Below are positions 21,414 to 22,629 of a stretch of 22,629 bases of DNA, one piece after another. Within the stretch, counting starts at the first letter, position 1, and every line of letters begins with the position of its first letter. Both the position numbers and the translations under genes were made by a program. This stretch comes from an uncultured Collinsella sp. (lineage in GTDB: Bacteria > Actinomycetota > Coriobacteriia > Coriobacteriales > Coriobacteriaceae). Location of the stretch: the NCBI GenBank assembly GCA_900550785.1, contig URTL01000014.1:1-22629 (forward strand), in the 5' to 3' direction. The notes beneath the pieces were generated by a model, which saw only the letters and a program-made list of their open reading frames with translations, did not search any database and was not told where the DNA came from.

Positions 21414-21434
21414 TAGTATAGTGAACGTTCACCT
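21414..21434 (+). promoter_or_regulatory. uxaC -10 box and operator 2
   Basis: TAGTAT (21414-21419) is 18 bp from the TTCACC box. It is followed at once by the palindrome GTGAACGTTCAC (21421-21432), centred 38 bp from operator 1. Repressor on either site would block initiation. Confidence 0.7.
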
Positions 21435-21486
21435 AAAGGATAACGAGCGCGCCGTGCGCCCGCCTTGCCAGCAAAGGGGCTGTTTG

Positions 21487-22629
21487 ATGAAAAACTATAT
21501 GGACGATCAGGATTTCCTGCTGAGCACCAAGACCGGCGAGGAGCTGTTCCACAACTTTGCCGAGGGCATGCCCATCGTCGACTATCACTGCCACATTTCT
21601 CCTAAGGAGATTTGGGAGGACAAGCGTTTCGAGAACATCACCGAGGTTTGGCTGGGCGGCGACCACTACAAGTGGCGCCTGATGCGTGCCAACGGCGTCG
21701 ACGAGCGTTTTATCACTGGCGACGCCCCTGCTCGCGAGAAGTTCCAAAAGTGGGCCGAGACCCTGGGTCGCTGCGTTGGCAACCCCGTCTTTGAGTGGAG
21801 CCACCTGGAGCTTAAGCGCTACTTTGGCTACGAGGGCGTCCTCAACGGCAAGACTGCCCAGGAGGTCTGGGACCTTGCCAACGCCAAGCTCGCCGAGGCC
21901 AGCTTTACCTGCCGCAGCCTGATCAAGCAGTCCAACGTCCGCATGATCTGCACTACCGACGACCCCGCCGACAGCTTTGAGTGGCACAAGAAGATTGCCG
22001 CCGACGACAGCTTTGACGTTCAGGTCGTTCCCGCCATGCGCCCCGATGCCGCTTTGCGCATCGAGCGCGGCCAGGAGTTTGCCGACTACTGCAAGCACCT
22101 TTCCGAGGCTGCCGGCGTTGAGGTCAGCGACTTTGAGGGCATGAAGGCTGCCATTTCCAAGCGCTACGACGTTGCTCACGAGCTGGGCTGCCGCGCCTCC
22201 GACCACGCACTCGATTACGTCATGTACGTCCCGGCTACCGCCGACGAGATCGAGGCCATCTTTGCCAAGGGCCTGGCTGCTGAGCCGCTCACCGAGGAAG
22301 AAGTCCTCAAGTACAAGACTGCCTTTATGCAGTTCGTTGCCGGTGAGTATGTCCGTCTGGGCTGGGCCATGCAGCTGCACTTTGGCTGCAAGCGCGACAA
22401 CAACCGCGCCATGTTCGCCAAGCTCGGTCCCGACACCGGCTACGACTGCATCTCCAACTACACGCCGTCCGACCAGCTCGCCGATTTCCTCAACTCCATC
22501 CAGGAGACCTGCGGCCTGCCCAAGACCATCCTGTACAGCCTGAACCCCATCGATAACACCATGATCGATACCGTCATGGGCTGCTTCCAGGAGGCTCCGA
22601 CTGCCGGTAAGATCCAGAACGGCTCCGCC
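21487..22629 (+). CDS. uxaC: Uronate isomerase, 3' end outside window
   Basis: The frame is open from the ATG at 21487 to the right edge, 381 residues of a family usually near 470. Uronate isomerase converts D-glucuronate to D-fructuronate and D-galacturonate to D-tagaturonate in the cytoplasm, the entry step of hexuronate breakdown. It belongs to the amidohydrolase superfamily: the metal-binding HxH pair is in VDYHCHISP (His34 and His36). MQLHFGCKRDNN, LGPDTGYDCI and YSLNPIDNTMI match the conserved C-terminal half. AAAGGGG lies seven bases before the ATG. Two palindromic operators overlap its promoter, and a LacI gene lies upstream. Other hexuronate genes (uxaB, uxuA, kdgK) may lie to the right, outside the view. 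Confidence 0.95.
   Translation, partial: MKNYMDDQDFLLSTKTGEELFHNFAEGMPIVDYHCHISPKEIWEDKRFENITEVWLGGDHYKWRLMRANGVDERFITGDAPAREKFQKWAETLGRCVGNPVFEWSHLELKRYFGYEGVLNGKTAQEVWDLANAKLAEASFTCRSLIKQSNVRMICTTDDPADSFEWHKKIAADDSFDVQVVPAMRPDAALRIERGQEFADYCKHLSEAAGVEVSDFEGMKAAISKRYDVAHELGCRASDHALDYVMYVPATADEIEAIFAKGLAAEPLTEEEVLKYKTAFMQFVAGEYVRLGWAMQLHFGCKRDNNRAMFAKLGPDTGYDCISNYTPSDQLADFLNSIQETCGLPKTILYSLNPIDNTMIDTVMGCFQEAPTAGKIQNGSA

Noticed and set aside
1..22629. CRISPR array, tRNA, rRNA, transposase, phage or toxin-antitoxin genes
   Set aside because: No regular repeat-spacer pattern, cloverleaf, rRNA stretch or matching protein was seen by reading both strands. Short ncRNAs without strong folds could have been missed.

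Overview
The window is high-GC bacterial DNA with strong codon bias and tightly packed genes on both strands. Gene content and style (an EbgA/EbgC beta-galactosidase pair, LacI-type regulators, a lactate racemase cluster, tandem feoA plus feoB, several families of intergenic inverted repeats) suggest a gut actinomycete of the Coriobacteriia, most like Collinsella. This is inferred from protein resemblance. No rRNA or marker gene in the window proves it.

Layout, left to right. (1) The C-terminal third of phosphoenolpyruvate carboxylase (2-562), then about 880 bp without a gene that holds repeats and a terminator-like hairpin. (2) A convergent lactate racemase (lar) region. larA and an aquaporin-like lactate channel (larD) run rightward. 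larB, larC and a TetR regulator run leftward, downstream of serB. LarA starts at a TTG, and its residue numbering matches the Lactiplantibacillus enzyme exactly. LarC ends at the LarC1/LarC2 boundary, and larE is absent from the window. (3) aspS with a clear terminator. (4) A palindromic repeat cluster, then a LacI regulator (ebgR-like) divergent from ebgA-ebgC, with three identical operators in the intergenic region. (5) An APC-family amino acid permease, a 220-bp MITE-like element and a monocistronic HPr gene. (6) The iron(II) uptake cluster feoA-feoA-feoB, followed by a small Cys-rich FeoB-associated protein. (7) A second LacI regulator, a repeat-flanked terminator, a promoter with two palindromic operators, and uxaC, which runs off the right edge.

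How the genes fit together. LarB and LarC make the nickel-pincer cofactor used by LarA to interconvert D- and L-lactate, and LarD would let lactate cross the membrane. ebgA/ebgC and uxaC are sugar and hexuronate catabolic genes, each paired with a LacI regulator. HPr links to PTS sugar control, and Feo supplies iron under anaerobic conditions.

Points most worth a second look: two copies of a nested hairpin element with compensatory changes; a LarC that lacks its C-terminal domain; a shared 27-nt element upstream of ebgA and uxaC; HPr with Asp at position 46; an aquaporin with NQA in place of its second NPA; and several families of inverted repeats.
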